Source: Martinezella multihospitum
GTDB taxonomy: Bacteria > Pseudomonadota > Alphaproteobacteria > Rhizobiales > Rhizobiaceae
NCBI RefSeq assembly: GCF_900094585.1
Contig: NZ_FMAG01000006.1
Span: 248,001-312,000 of the forward strand
Direction: 5' to 3'
Length of the DNA: 64,000 bases
Position 1 is the stretch's first letter; each line of letters begins with the position of its first letter. Of the stretch, positions 1 through 8,036 are shown one piece after another. Made by a program: the position numbers and the translations under genes. The notes below the pieces were generated by a model. It saw only the letters and a program-made list of their open reading frames with translations, did no database searches and was not told the DNA's origin.

Positions 1-698
1 TCTCGTTCTTCCTGCTTCGTGGCGGTTTCGGCCTTGAGATCATCGAAACGGAAAGATGGGGCGGCCTGCTGGTGACGCTGGTGATTGCCTTCGTCGCGAT
101 CGCGGTCTCCTTTCCGTTCGGCATCCTGCTTGCGCTTGGCCGCCGCTCGAAGATGCCGGTCGTCCGCATGCTGTGCGTGATCTTCATCGAAGTGATCCGC
201 GGCGTGCCGTTGATCACCGTGCTGTTCATGGCCAGCTACATGCTGCCGCTGTTCATGCCGCAGGGCTGGACTGTCGATAAGCTGTTGCGTGCCGTCGTCG
301 GTGTTGCGATCTTCACCTCGGCCTATATGGCTGAAGTCATTCGCGGCGGTCTGCAGGCGATACCCAAGGGCCAGTTCGAGGGAGCCGACTCGCTCGGCCT
401 CGGCTACTGGCAGAAGATGCGGCTGATCATCTTGCCGCAGGCGATCAAGCTGGTCATCCCCGGCATCGTCAACACCTATATCGGCATGTTCAAGGACACG
501 TCGCTCGTCGCGATCATCGGCATGTTCGACCTGCTCGGCATCGTCCGCCAGAACTTTGCGGATGCGGCTTGGGCGAGCGCAGTAACGCCGGTCACGGGCC
601 TCGTATTCGCAGGATTCGTTTTTTGGCTGTTCTGCTTCGGCATGTCGCGCTATTCAGGCTTTGTGGAACGCCATCTCGACACCGGCCACAAGCGATAA
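1..698 (+). CDS. aapM: Amino-acid ABC transporter permease AapM (5' truncated by window edge)
   Basis: Inner-membrane permease of the general L-amino-acid ABC importer AapJQMP. The frame is open from the first bases of the window and ends in TAA at 696-698, so only the C-terminal part is seen. Several hydrophobic segments are visible, and the cytoplasmic EAA loop that docks on the ATPase is present (GADSLGLGYWQKMRLIILPQ). The ATPase gene aapP follows after 18 bases, which fixes the operon order. The GTG at 72 is an internal codon, not the start. Assignment to AapM rather than another polar amino-acid permease rests on similarity to the rhizobial family and on the neighbour. Confidence 0.88.
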   Translation, partial: SFFLLRGGFGLEIIETERWGGLLVTLVIAFVAIAVSFPFGILLALGRRSKMPVVRMLCVIFIEVIRGVPLITVLFMASYMLPLFMPQGWTVDKLLRAVVGVAIFTSAYMAEVIRGGLQAIPKGQFEGADSLGLGYWQKMRLIILPQAIKLVIPGIVNTYIGMFKDTSLVAIIGMFDLLGIVRQNFADAAWASAVTPVTGLVFAGFVFWLFCFGMSRYSGFVERHLDTGHKR

Positions 699-716
699 AA
701 TTGAGGGAAATAGAAA

Positions 717-1490
717 ATGGCTGAAGCCCAATCGAAAAAAATGACCGTCTCCGAGACCGAAGTCGCGGTCGACATGATCAACATGAACAAGTGGTACGGC
801 GATTTCCACGTGCTGCGCGATATCAACCTGAAAGTCATGCGCGGCGAGCGCATCGTCATCGCCGGTCCGTCCGGCTCCGGCAAATCGACGATGATCCGCT
901 GCATCAACCGTCTGGAAGAACACCAGAAGGGCCAGATCATCGTCGATGGCGTCGAGCTGACGAACGATCTGAAGAAGATCGATGAAGTGCGCCGCGAAGT
1001 CGGCATGGTGTTCCAGCACTTCAATCTCTTCCCGCACCTGACCATTCTGGAAAACTGCACGCTGGCGCCGATCTGGGTGCGCAAGATGCCGAAGAAGCAG
1101 GCGGAAGAAATCGCCATGCACTTCCTCACCCGCGTCAAGATCCCCGAACAGGCAAAGAAATATCCCGGGCAGCTTTCCGGCGGTCAGCAGCAGCGCGTGG
1201 CGATTGCCCGCTCGCTGTGCATGAACCCGAAGATCATGCTGTTCGACGAGCCGACTTCGGCGCTCGATCCGGAAATGATCAAGGAAGTGCTCGACACCAT
1301 GGTCGGTCTTGCCGAAGAAGGCATGACCATGCTGTGCGTGACCCACGAAATGGGCTTTGCCCGCCAGGTCGCCAACCGCGTCATCTTCATGGACCAGGGC
1401 CAGATCGTCGAACAGAATTCGCCGAAGGAATTCTTCGACAATCCGCAGCACGAGCGCACGAAGCTGTTCCTCAGCCAGATCCTGCACTGA
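717..1490 (+). CDS. aapP: Amino-acid ABC transporter ATP-binding protein AapP
   Basis: Cytoplasmic ATPase that powers amino-acid uptake with the AapQM permeases. At 257 residues it is full length for a polar amino-acid ATPase. Motifs in order: Walker A GPSGSGKS (about residues 50-57), Q-loop GMVFQHFN, signature LSGGQQQR, Walker B IMLFDEP with a D-loop SALDP, and the switch histidine in CVTHEMGFA. The start is ATG at 717 behind a GAGGGAAATAGAAA ribosome site, 18 bases after the permease stop. It is the last gene of the operon; a hairpin terminator follows at 1516. Confidence 0.93.
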   Translation: MAEAQSKKMTVSETEVAVDMINMNKWYGDFHVLRDINLKVMRGERIVIAGPSGSGKSTMIRCINRLEEHQKGQIIVDGVELTNDLKKIDEVRREVGMVFQHFNLFPHLTILENCTLAPIWVRKMPKKQAEEIAMHFLTRVKIPEQAKKYPGQLSGGQQQRVAIARSLCMNPKIMLFDEPTSALDPEMIKEVLDTMVGLAEEGMTMLCVTHEMGFARQVANRVIFMDQGQIVEQNSPKEFFDNPQHERTKLFLSQILH

Positions 1491-1515
1491 TACGGAATGG
1501 ATCGAATGAACAGGA

Positions 1516-1546
1516 CCCGCCGCTGCATCGCAGCCGGCGGGTTTTT
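1516..1546 (+). terminator. Rho-independent terminator of the aap operon
   Basis: CCCGCCG (1516-1522) pairs with CGGCGGG (1535-1541), the stem continues as CTG/CAG with one bulged C, and TTTTTC follows. It sits 26 bases after the aapP stop. Confidence 0.8.
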
Positions 1547-1585
1547 CATAGGTCACCTGTTATCGATCGGCTCGGTTGAGAGCGG

Positions 1586-2047
1586 TCAACGCAATGGCAA
1601 AGCATAGGTCTGCTTGACAACCTGGCTCGGCACGTCGGTCTTGACGTTCTGAATGCCATTGACCTTTGTCAGATGCGTGGACTGGAACTGCCTGTACTCG
1701 TCAAGATCGGCGACGGCGACACGCAGTAACGCATCGCTCTCGCCCAGCATGATGTAACATTCCATCACCTCAGGTAGCTTCTTCATGGCGGCGATGAAGC
1801 GATCGATCGTTTCAGCATCCTGGGCCAGCAGCCAGACGCGAGCAAACATCGAGAGCGGCAGGCCCGCCTTGACCGGATTCACCACGGCCACATAGCGATC
1901 GATGATGCCGGCATCCTCGAGGAGCTTCACGCGCCGCAAGCATGGCGATGGCGATAGCCCCACTTCCCTTGCCAATTCCACATTCTGAATCCGCCCGTCG
2001 CGCTGCAGCGCGCGCAATATACGCCTGTCGATTTCATCCAGCCGCAT
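1586..2047 (-). CDS. Lrp/AsnC family transcriptional regulator
   Basis: About 153 residues, normal for the family. The N-terminal winged helix-turn-helix runs through NVELAREVGLSPSPCLRRVK, and the C-terminal half is a RAM/Lrp ligand-binding domain (from about residue 65). The start at 2047 is chosen because GGAGG at 2054-2058 lies six bases upstream; the ATG at 2053 directly abuts that site and the longer frame to 2122 has no support. It is divergent from a LysE-type exporter with an inverted repeat between them. By analogy with Lrp-LysE pairs it probably controls that exporter in response to an amino acid. The ligand cannot be told from sequence. Confidence 0.88.
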   Translation of the reverse strand: MRLDEIDRRILRALQRDGRIQNVELAREVGLSPSPCLRRVKLLEDAGIIDRYVAVVNPVKAGLPLSMFARVWLLAQDAETIDRFIAAMKKLPEVMECYIMLGESDALLRVAVADLDEYRQFQSTHLTKVNGIQNVKTDVPSQVVKQTYALPLR

Positions 2048-2086
2048 TGGCATCCTCCACCGATAATCTGCTAATCTTGAATTCCA

Positions 2087-2114
2087 ATGCCAATAATCTG
2101 GCAGAGATTGGCAT
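2087..2114. promoter_or_regulatory. Inverted repeat between the Lrp regulator and the LysE exporter, candidate operator
   Basis: ATGCCAAT (2087-2094) and ATTGGCAT (2107-2114) are perfect inverted copies with a 12-base spacer that itself holds AATCT and AGATT. ATAATCTG occurs at 2063 and again at 2093. The site lies in the 110-bp divergent intergenic region, where an Lrp-type octamer would be expected to bind. Binding is inferred. Confidence 0.5.
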
Positions 2115-2157
2115 CTTCGCAAGCCGATTGCGCCGGCAGACCGCTAGGCTTCCATTC

Positions 2158-2766
2158 ATGGAAAACACCAATCTTCTTCTCTTTGCGGCCACCGTGCTGC
2201 CTCTTATCTGCACGCCGGGGCCTGATACACTGTTCGTGGCATCGCAGACGGTCTCCGGCGGCGCCATCGCCGGACTACGTTCGACGGCCGGTATCTGCAT
2301 CGGCTACATCGTCCATTCCACGCTGGCTGCTCTTGGAGTGGCAACCATCATTATCGCCTTCCCCGTCCTGTTCATGCTGCTGCGCTGGGTCGGCATCGCC
2401 TATCTTGCCTACCTTGCGGCTCGCCTCATAGGCTCTTCGCTGAAGGCTGGCCAGGTCACGCCGGCATCCAGAATTGCGACAAGTGGGTTTCGGCGCGGCT
2501 TTCTGACCTCAGTCCTCAACCCCAAGGGCATGATGATCTATTTCGCCATCCTGCCGCAGTTCATCAACCACGATGGAAACGTAGCGCTGCAGGCATCTTT
2601 ACTGTCTGCCGTATTCATCGGGCTCTGCGCGATCGTCGATGTCATCCTCAGCCTCGTCCTCGCAGCGATCGGATCACGCGCCGGCTTCAGCGATCGCCAC
2701 CGGCGTTGGACCGAGGGTATCGCAGGCTGTCTTCTCTTGATCGCCGCCTGGCGATTGGCAGCGTGA
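2158..2766 (+). CDS. LysE/RhtB family amino-acid exporter
   Basis: Inner-membrane exporter of 202 residues with six hydrophobic segments. Family motifs seen are the N-terminal LICTPGPDTLFVASQTVSGG stretch, the glycine-rich GLRSTAGICIGY, and LNPKGMMIYFAILPQF in the middle. ATG at 2158 is used; the open frame extends to 1942 but that part overlaps the regulator and lacks family similarity. It is divergently arranged with an Lrp/AsnC gene, the usual context for substrate-induced export of amino acids. The substrate is unknown. Confidence 0.88.
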   Translation: MENTNLLLFAATVLPLICTPGPDTLFVASQTVSGGAIAGLRSTAGICIGYIVHSTLAALGVATIIIAFPVLFMLLRWVGIAYLAYLAARLIGSSLKAGQVTPASRIATSGFRRGFLTSVLNPKGMMIYFAILPQFINHDGNVALQASLLSAVFIGLCAIVDVILSLVLAAIGSRAGFSDRHRRWTEGIAGCLLLIAAWRLAA

Positions 2767-2856
2767 GCAAGGCCTGTAGCGCTTTGCATAAAACGCGATA
2801 TACTCTTTGCCGCCGCTAATAACGCGGCATTCACGAGACGTCGAGGGAAGCGGGCC

Positions 2857-3018
2857 GTGAAGAAAAGCGACAGAATCATCGGCGGGCTTGCACTTTTAAG
2901 CGCGGCCATCATCGTCATCAAACTGGCCGGATCGATGTTCGGCTACGACCTCATCCAGATGACGGTCGATGCGACAAGACCTGCGGACACCGGCGGCTGG
3001 CCGACGGCAGCGAACTGA
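2857..3018 (+). CDS. Small hypothetical membrane protein
   Basis: A 53-residue frame starting at GTG 2857 behind GAGGGAAG. It has a positively charged N-terminus (KKSDR) followed by one hydrophobic helix (IIGGLALLSAAIIVIKLAG). No family is recognised. The call rests on the ribosome site, the membrane segment and its place between LysE and tRNA-Arg. Confidence 0.4.
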   Translation: MKKSDRIIGGLALLSAAIIVIKLAGSMFGYDLIQMTVDATRPADTGGWPTAAN

Positions 3019-3087
3019 ACTGGAACTTACTGATACCGCCTGGCTAGCGGCACGCGATGCTACCGCACGCAAATCATATCGGGAAAA

Positions 3088-3164
3088 TGGCGACCCCTGC
3101 AGGATTCGAACCTGCGACCACATGCTTAGAAGGCAAGTGCTCTATCCAGCTGAGCTAAGGGGCC
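3088..3164 (-). tRNA. tRNA-Arg (anticodon TCT)
   Basis: The 77-base cloverleaf on the minus strand has acceptor GGCCCCT/AGGGGTC with one G-T pair, an encoded CCA (TGG at 3088-3090 on the plus strand), T-loop TTCGAAT, and anticodon loop CTTCTAA giving TCT. Confidence 0.95.
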
Positions 3165-3255
3165 ATAAGGCCTGGCCGCACCCAAGGTGCGGCGGGCAAC
3201 ACATGCCTGAAACCGCCGCCAAACTCAATGGCCGGCGTTCAATAAGTGCTTGGCT

Positions 3256-3561
3256 TCAGTGAGTCCAGGGCTGGATGCGATTGAAGCGGAAGTTGTCGGA
3301 ATAGGAGACGGTCTGCCGGATCGGATCCTTCGGAGCGATGACGCGGTATTCGATACCATTGCGCTTGGCGTAATCTTCCGCCTGCTCCTGCGTCTCGAAG
3401 GTGAGCTTGAGCTGCTGGCGCGTATCGGCCGACGAGGTATAGCCCATGATCGGGTCGATCTTGCGCGGTGTTTCCTGATCGAACTCCAAAACCCAGATAT
3501 TGGTTTTGGCCTTGCCGGATTGCATGGCGGTTTTTGCAGGACGATAAATCTTGGCAGGCAT
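3256..3561 (-). CDS. ETC complex I subunit conserved region (NDUFS4-like) protein
   Basis: A 101-residue protein matching the family of the mitochondrial 18-kDa complex I accessory subunit NDUFS4. Recognisable parts are the N-terminal AKIYRPAKTAMQSGKA, the NIWVLEF strand, the MGYTSSADTRQQLKLTF core and the C-terminal FRFNRIQPWTH. The start is supported by GGAGG about 12 bases upstream. The predicted role is as an accessory or stabilising subunit on the peripheral arm of NADH:quinone oxidoreductase. It stands alone between two tRNA genes. The same window also has homologues of two complex I assembly factors (55657 and 56535). Confidence 0.85.
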   Translation of the reverse strand: MPAKIYRPAKTAMQSGKAKTNIWVLEFDQETPRKIDPIMGYTSSADTRQQLKLTFETQEQAEDYAKRNGIEYRVIAPKDPIRQTVSYSDNFRFNRIQPWTH

Positions 3562-3740
3562 TGCTGCAGCGCCTCCGAATCAAGCGGGAATGATCCGCTT
3601 TCTTGCTTCTCTTGCCTCGGCGCGATCCCTTGCAGGCCGCGCAAACACGACTTTTGCTTAGCCGCGAATCCCTTTGTTTTCAAGCGAAAAGGCAGCCGTC
3701 ACCAGGACGAATTCAACGACGTCAATGAAGGGGTTTTAAA

Positions 3741-3817
<77 letters not shown>

Positions 3818-3966
3818 TACCAACGGCATGATCGCCAAAACAAGATCATGCCCTCAATTTCGCATCGCCGAACACTCGACCCTGCGGAACGAGTGGGGAG
3901 ATACACGGTTCATCTGCCCGCTGCAACAGATAAAATCTTGCCGGGCAAATCTTCCCCGATGAAAAT

Positions 3967-4497
3967 CTATTTGCCGAGCTTTGCCGAAATGGTGGCGCTC
4001 GTCACCGTGTCGCCGACGGCAAGGCCGAGTTTCCGAACGATGCCGCCATTGAGCTCGATGACATAGGCAACCGGCCCACCGGAGCTGATGATCGCTTCGG
4101 AATAAGGCACAGCGTTTTCCTGAATATGGGTAACGACACCCTTCTGATCCAGAAAGAGCATGTCGAGCGGCAGTTCGGTGTTCTTCATCCACATCATGAC
4201 GGGCCGCGTCGTGCCGAAGTCAAACAGCATGCCATGGTCGGCCGGCATCTTATCGCGGTACATCAGGCCGAATTCGAGCTGTGCCGGCGTCAAGGCCAGT
4301 TCCACGGTGAATTTATGCGTCTGGCCTTTAGACGATGCGATCGAAAGCGGCTCCGAATCGAAAGCCATCGACTGCTGCCCTGCGGTCTGCGCCGCGAAAG
4401 ACGATGGGGCGATGGCCCCTACGAGAAAAAGCGCCAAAATGGCGCTTTTAATGGCACATAAATACTTGTTTTTAAACGGCTTTATATATTCTACCAT
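3967..4497 (-). CDS. DUF192 family exported protein with an element-supplied N-terminus
   Basis: DUF192 domain protein with a Sec signal peptide (hydrophobic SAILALFLVGAIA, probable cleavage after SSFA). The domain shows the family's ALTPAQLEFGLMYRD and MLFDFG motifs and a WMKNTELPLDMLF core. Function is unknown. The gene is cut by the integrative element at codons for KSAILAL. Everything 5' of 4449 is element DNA, AT-rich and unlike the rest, and supplies MVEYIKPFKNK in frame. ATG 4497 is one of three possible in-frame ATGs (4509 and 4536 are the others); none has a clear ribosome site. The ancestral start lies at 32224, one base after the cold-shock stop. The signal peptide looks intact, but expression now depends on element sequence. 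Confidence 0.8.
   Translation of the reverse strand: MVEYIKPFKNKYLCAIKSAILALFLVGAIAPSSFAAQTAGQQSMAFDSEPLSIASSKGQTHKFTVELALTPAQLEFGLMYRDKMPADHGMLFDFGTTRPVMMWMKNTELPLDMLFLDQKGVVTHIQENAVPYSEAIISSGGPVAYVIELNGGIVRKLGLAVGDTVTSATISAKLGK
4429..4449. repeat. Left attachment site (att core) of the integrative element
   Basis: Twenty-one bases identical to 32174-32194. The core is a perfect 7-bp palindrome, AAGCGCC and GGCGCTT, around AAAAT, followed by TT. This is the layout of a tyrosine-recombinase crossover site. The identity stops at both outer edges (A versus T on the left, A versus C on the right). It lies inside the DUF192 signal-peptide codons. Confidence 0.85.
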
Positions 4498-4695
4498 AAC
4501 TAAAACCATATTCAAATAGGTTGCTATCGTGGTCATTATGGTCGTAATAGCGCTCGGTGTCGATGCGTGCCTGATGTGAGCGAGTCAGTCGACGACATTG
4601 TGTAGCGATCGCAAGGAATGTGGCTTCAGATCGCCTGTATTTGAGCAAAACCATTGTCACAATATCATTGGCGGATTTGGACCACCGAGGAATGC

Positions 4696-5670
4696 TTAGC
4701 CCCAATGGGCGTTAAGGAGCGGAGCAAGTTGCTCATCGCTCAGAACGCATTTCTGCTCTGCCACTCTCATATTTTCAGCTCCAATTGCATAACAGAATCG
4801 AATGCAACCGCTCCGCAACAGGCTGTTTCCCAATCGGACCTCACCCGACGTGGGATTGCGTTTCAGTCTGAGCTGAAATTCGTGAAACATTCGGGTTTCA
4901 TGGGGATGAATAACAAAATCCGAAGGTGCACCGATATATTGACGTCCTCTATAATTCGATACTTCGTTTCTGCTCGTTGAATAGTGCGATGTACCAAATG
5001 CTTCCCCAGCTAGGCTCCAAATCTGCAAGGACACCGACTTGGCGCTCACTTCGCCTTCATTCATAAGGCCGAATTGAAAGCTAAACACCTTTTCCGTCAT
5101 GCCGATACTCATGCTCTCCTGGAATGATGTATCGAGAATTAGAATTGGCGACGTCGTGCGCCTGAACGCATCCTCGATGTCATAATGTTCCATCGGATAG
5201 GATCGGCTTCCGATCCGCTTGAAATATTCCTTCTGGCCCTTCGCTTCTGAGCGATGAGGTCGTCTGTCCGACCGAGGAACGCGGACGATGATGTACCCAG
5301 AGGTTGGATCTGCAAGCGAAGGAATCCTAGCTACCTCAATACCGGTATGTCGGGGCTGCAGAAACTCAGCCGCCGCATCGCGCACGGACGTTTCAGCTCT
5401 TGCTAAGCTGGATATCGGGGTGAGCAGCTCGGCCTGATCAATTCCATCGGTTGACCTGCAATCCACGCCAAAAACGATCACGCCACCGGCTGAATTTGAG
5501 AATGCTGAGGCCTCTTTTGCTAAGATTTTCTTTCCCGCCGGAGAGAGGCTGCCATCAAGAAAGATCGGCTCGCGCAGATCATTTGCTTTAAACTCAAGCG
5601 TCAAATCTTCCTGGCGTCCGAGCAGGCGTTCGATTGCTGCTTCGCCTCCAGACAATAGTTCGTCCCACAT
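4696..5670 (-). CDS. Schlafen AlbA_2 domain protein
   Basis: A 324-residue protein. The N-terminal half is an AlbA_2 (Schlafen-type) domain: EDLTLEFKAND at about residue 22, the KEASAFSNSAGGVIVFGVD segment, and a basic RRPHRSEAKGQKEYFKRIGS loop. The family is predicted to bind nucleic acid or nucleotide. The C-terminal half (from about residue 180) looks beta-rich and is not recognised. The start is ATG 5670 because AGGAG lies seven bases upstream; a GTG at 5694 is the alternative. It is the first cargo gene inside the left att site and stands alone. AlbA_2 proteins are common in defence and mobile regions, but a defence role here is only inferred from place. Confidence 0.75.
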   Translation of the reverse strand: MWDELLSGGEAAIERLLGRQEDLTLEFKANDLREPIFLDGSLSPAGKKILAKEASAFSNSAGGVIVFGVDCRSTDGIDQAELLTPISSLARAETSVRDAAAEFLQPRHTGIEVARIPSLADPTSGYIIVRVPRSDRRPHRSEAKGQKEYFKRIGSRSYPMEHYDIEDAFRRTTSPILILDTSFQESMSIGMTEKVFSFQFGLMNEGEVSAKSVSLQIWSLAGEAFGTSHYSTSRNEVSNYRGRQYIGAPSDFVIHPHETRMFHEFQLRLKRNPTSGEVRLGNSLLRSGCIRFCYAIGAENMRVAEQKCVLSDEQLAPLLNAHWG

Positions 5671-5976
5671 AAATTTGCTCCTTAAACCGTCCACTGCATA
5701 GTCGACTTTTACGCTTGGTTGAAGATGTCCGCCAACTTCTCCCCCAACGTGTTTGACAACATCGAGAGGCGACAGAATCTCAATTGCCAGGTGGCCTGTC
5801 TACGCGGCGCATTGTTGATCAGGTCGCCCAACGCGGGGGCGAGATGATCGATTGATACCGATTGGTCAGCCTAGGCCATCAAAGTCCGGGCAGCGCTGTG
5901 CAGGTGTCACCGCACGCATGTGCACGGATAATTAAACGTGCATTGGAAGTCGTAGGCGAAGATTTGCACGCGTGCA
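5671..5976. other. Intergenic region, no gene seen
   Basis: Upstream region of the AlbA_2 gene. No convincing small gene, repeat or RNA structure was found. Confidence 0.5.
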
Positions 5977-6837
5977 TTACTGAGCCAACGGCGGCGGATC
6001 AATCTTGTATTTATCGGGTATTTCGTTTGCGAGCTCTATTGGTTCAATTTTCGAAATCGATAGTATGTGACGTGCTTGGTTGACCGCAATGTAGTCGGTG
6101 TCGGATTGAGAGAACGACCCCCTGAGCTCACGAAGTAATTTTTCCTGAAGCTGATCCACGAGATATAACGGTGCAACTTCCGGATATTGGTCAATATAAG
6201 ACGAATACTCAGGAAGAACTTTTTTGATCGCGTCATTTCCTGATGATAGCTTTTTTAGAATTCCGAGATCTAAGCCATTCTTAAGGGTCAAGAGCGTTAT
6301 GGCGGCGTGTCCTCCAATTGTTCGTAGTGCATCAAACGCCAGCCAAGCCTCATCAGATACAAACAACTGCTCGACATCCGCCACAAGCTCATTAGGTTGG
6401 CCCTGATCCGCCAACCCGGTTGTTTGCCATATAACCTCTGCGAAAGTTCGCATTTTTTCTGCCTCGACACCGCCGGATTTGATAGTCTCATCGATCTTGG
6501 CAATGTTCAAAATTGCGACGGTGGAGATTGCGCTTCTATATTTTCGCTGGTCGATAACCGCTCTCCAAAGAGACTCGGCAGCCTTGATGCGGCGCCTATC
6601 CAGCTCTTCGTGCTTTGCGGAAAGAGCAGACAACGCACCGGACCTTAGGGATCTTAGGTCTTCCTCTTTGGATTTTATGTCGGCGCGCAACGTTTCAATT
6701 TGACGGTCAAAGCCGTGTTTCACGCTCTGCTCGATCATTGATTTCAGAAAATGGCTGCCGAGTATAGTCAACGCTGCTACCGTTGAACTAGACAACAACG
6801 CCGGACCCCAATTTTCCCAATTCATCAGCCACTCCAT
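5977..6837 (-). CDS. Hypothetical membrane-anchored coiled-coil protein
   Basis: A 286-residue protein of no recognised family. It has one N-terminal membrane helix (ALLSSSTVAALTILGSHFL), then a charged heptad-like region (about residues 45-85, RQIETLRADIKSKEEDLRS) likely to form a coiled coil, then a mostly helical cytoplasmic body. The ending PDKYKIDPPPLAQ is proline-rich. It is monocistronic inside the element's left arm. It has the same build as the gene at 8037 (membrane helix or helices, then a helical body), though they are not clearly homologous. Confidence 0.65.
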   Translation of the reverse strand: MEWLMNWENWGPALLSSSTVAALTILGSHFLKSMIEQSVKHGFDRQIETLRADIKSKEEDLRSLRSGALSALSAKHEELDRRRIKAAESLWRAVIDQRKYRSAISTVAILNIAKIDETIKSGGVEAEKMRTFAEVIWQTTGLADQGQPNELVADVEQLFVSDEAWLAFDALRTIGGHAAITLLTLKNGLDLGILKKLSSGNDAIKKVLPEYSSYIDQYPEVAPLYLVDQLQEKLLRELRGSFSQSDTDYIAVNQARHILSISKIEPIELANEIPDKYKIDPPPLAQ

Positions 6838-7037
6838 GCCTTAGCTGAGGCGAGAATCGCAGAAGTCGGAAAAAATAAAAGCGGCATTTCTGCCGCCCCA
6901 GATTACGCCGCCCGCACGAACATAGCTGTCTCTCATCGTATCGGGTCCCGGCCCTCGCGCTCGACGAGCACGCCCTCTTTCAACAGGGCCTTGGCCATGA
7001 TGGCTGCTCGCTTTAGCGCCGCATCTGTATCTTGTAA

Positions 7038-7052
7038 GTATGCAACGCATAC
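7038..7052. promoter_or_regulatory. Palindrome upstream of the PadR gene, candidate operator
   Basis: GTATGC (7038-7043) and GCATAC (7047-7052) are perfect inverted copies around AAC, 58 bases before the PadR start. A nearby GTATAC partly repeats the half site. PadR regulators often bind such AT-centred palindromes and repress themselves. Binding is inferred. Confidence 0.4.
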
Positions 7053-7109
7053 GTTATCTTTGTATACGCAAGAGACAACGCAGTACGAACCACGCACCAC
7101 GAACGAGAA

Positions 7110-7433
7110 ATGGAAAAGCCGGACATGATTGGAAAATTTGAGGAGATTGCTTTGTTAGCACTCGTGAAGGCCGGACCTCGCTCGCACGCGGCGAAGGTCT
7201 ACCAAGTAATAGAAGACACTCAGATCAAGCCACCGGCGTTTGCGGCGCTCTACACCGCACTGGATCGGATGGCAGCGAAAGGCCTCGTTACTGAGGTCCG
7301 GGATGCCGCCGACAAAAGGGCAAAGCGCCTGTTCACTATCAGCGCCGAAGGCCAGCAGGCCTTGCGGGATGCGGTGAACGCGACACGTTCGATTGAGGCG
7401 CTATTGCCGGGCGGAGGTCTTGCACATGTCTGA
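7110..7433 (+). CDS. PadR family transcriptional regulator
   Basis: A 107-residue winged helix-turn-helix protein. The PadR core is seen from IGKFEEIALLALV through AALYTALDRMAAKGLVTEV and the KRLFTISAEGQQAL wing. The next gene begins inside its 3' end (eight-base overlap), so the two are translationally coupled. That is common for PadR regulators encoded with a small partner. The target is probably its own operon, given the palindrome at 7038-7052. ATG 7125 is an alternative start. Confidence 0.75.
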   Translation: MEKPDMIGKFEEIALLALVKAGPRSHAAKVYQVIEDTQIKPPAFAALYTALDRMAAKGLVTEVRDAADKRAKRLFTISAEGQQALRDAVNATRSIEALLPGGGLAHV

Positions 7434-7914
7434 TAGGAACTACGCACAGTGGAAACAAGTGGAATGCTATATGCTTCCAGAGAGGCGCCAGCAAATGGAC
7501 GACGCGGATTATCCAGCATACGGAGCTTCTGCTTGGATTTGGACGGAGAAGGATTTCGCCGTCGACGACGTTTCGCTTGTCCTTAGGCATAACTTGAAGG
7601 CGACGCCGATCTATCTTGGCGATAATCTAGACGCAGCCCTCACGGAGGCGGCAAGCTTTGTGATTGTGAGCAACATGCAGGTGGAAGTCGAAGCGTCCGC
7701 CCCGCCATCTGCCTATCTAGCCGAGCTCCTGACACCCACCAGTAAGGCGTCGGACTTTCTCGCCAATCTTGAAGAAGCCAAGTGGAATGAATGGGTCAAG
7801 CGGTATGGGGTGAAGCGAGCCACCGTCGTCTGGCATGCCCAAATTGGTCATTTTGTGTTCTTGCACTGGCTAGGCGTCGCCCTGGATGTATTGAAGCTCA
7901 TCCCGAGGACATGA
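7426..7914 (+). CDS. Hypothetical protein coupled to PadR
   Basis: A 162-residue soluble protein without a recognised domain. ATG 7426 is chosen over the longer frame because GGAGG lies just upstream and the start overlaps the PadR stop. It contains several tryptophans and a C-terminal amphipathic or hydrophobic end (HFVFLHWLGVALDVLKLI). Coupling to PadR suggests a partner or a regulated product. No function can be assigned. Confidence 0.6.
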   Translation: MSDRNYAQWKQVECYMLPERRQQMDDADYPAYGASAWIWTEKDFAVDDVSLVLRHNLKATPIYLGDNLDAALTEAASFVIVSNMQVEVEASAPPSAYLAELLTPTSKASDFLANLEEAKWNEWVKRYGVKRATVVWHAQIGHFVFLHWLGVALDVLKLIPRT

Positions 7915-8036
7915 TAAAGTCTCAGTGCTATCGCGCTCGACGAGTGATTGCCCAAGTGTTCTGGCGCGATAAAGGAGCAACTCGCCTGGAAGCGCTTTCA
8001 TCATGGTGGCATCGTCATGCGCAATGCAACTCACAG

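Noticed and set aside
6841..7050. Minus-strand frame of about 70 codons upstream of the PadR gene
   Set aside because: It covers the PadR palindrome and lacks a ribosome site. Another frame gives a short charged peptide, but without a usable start.
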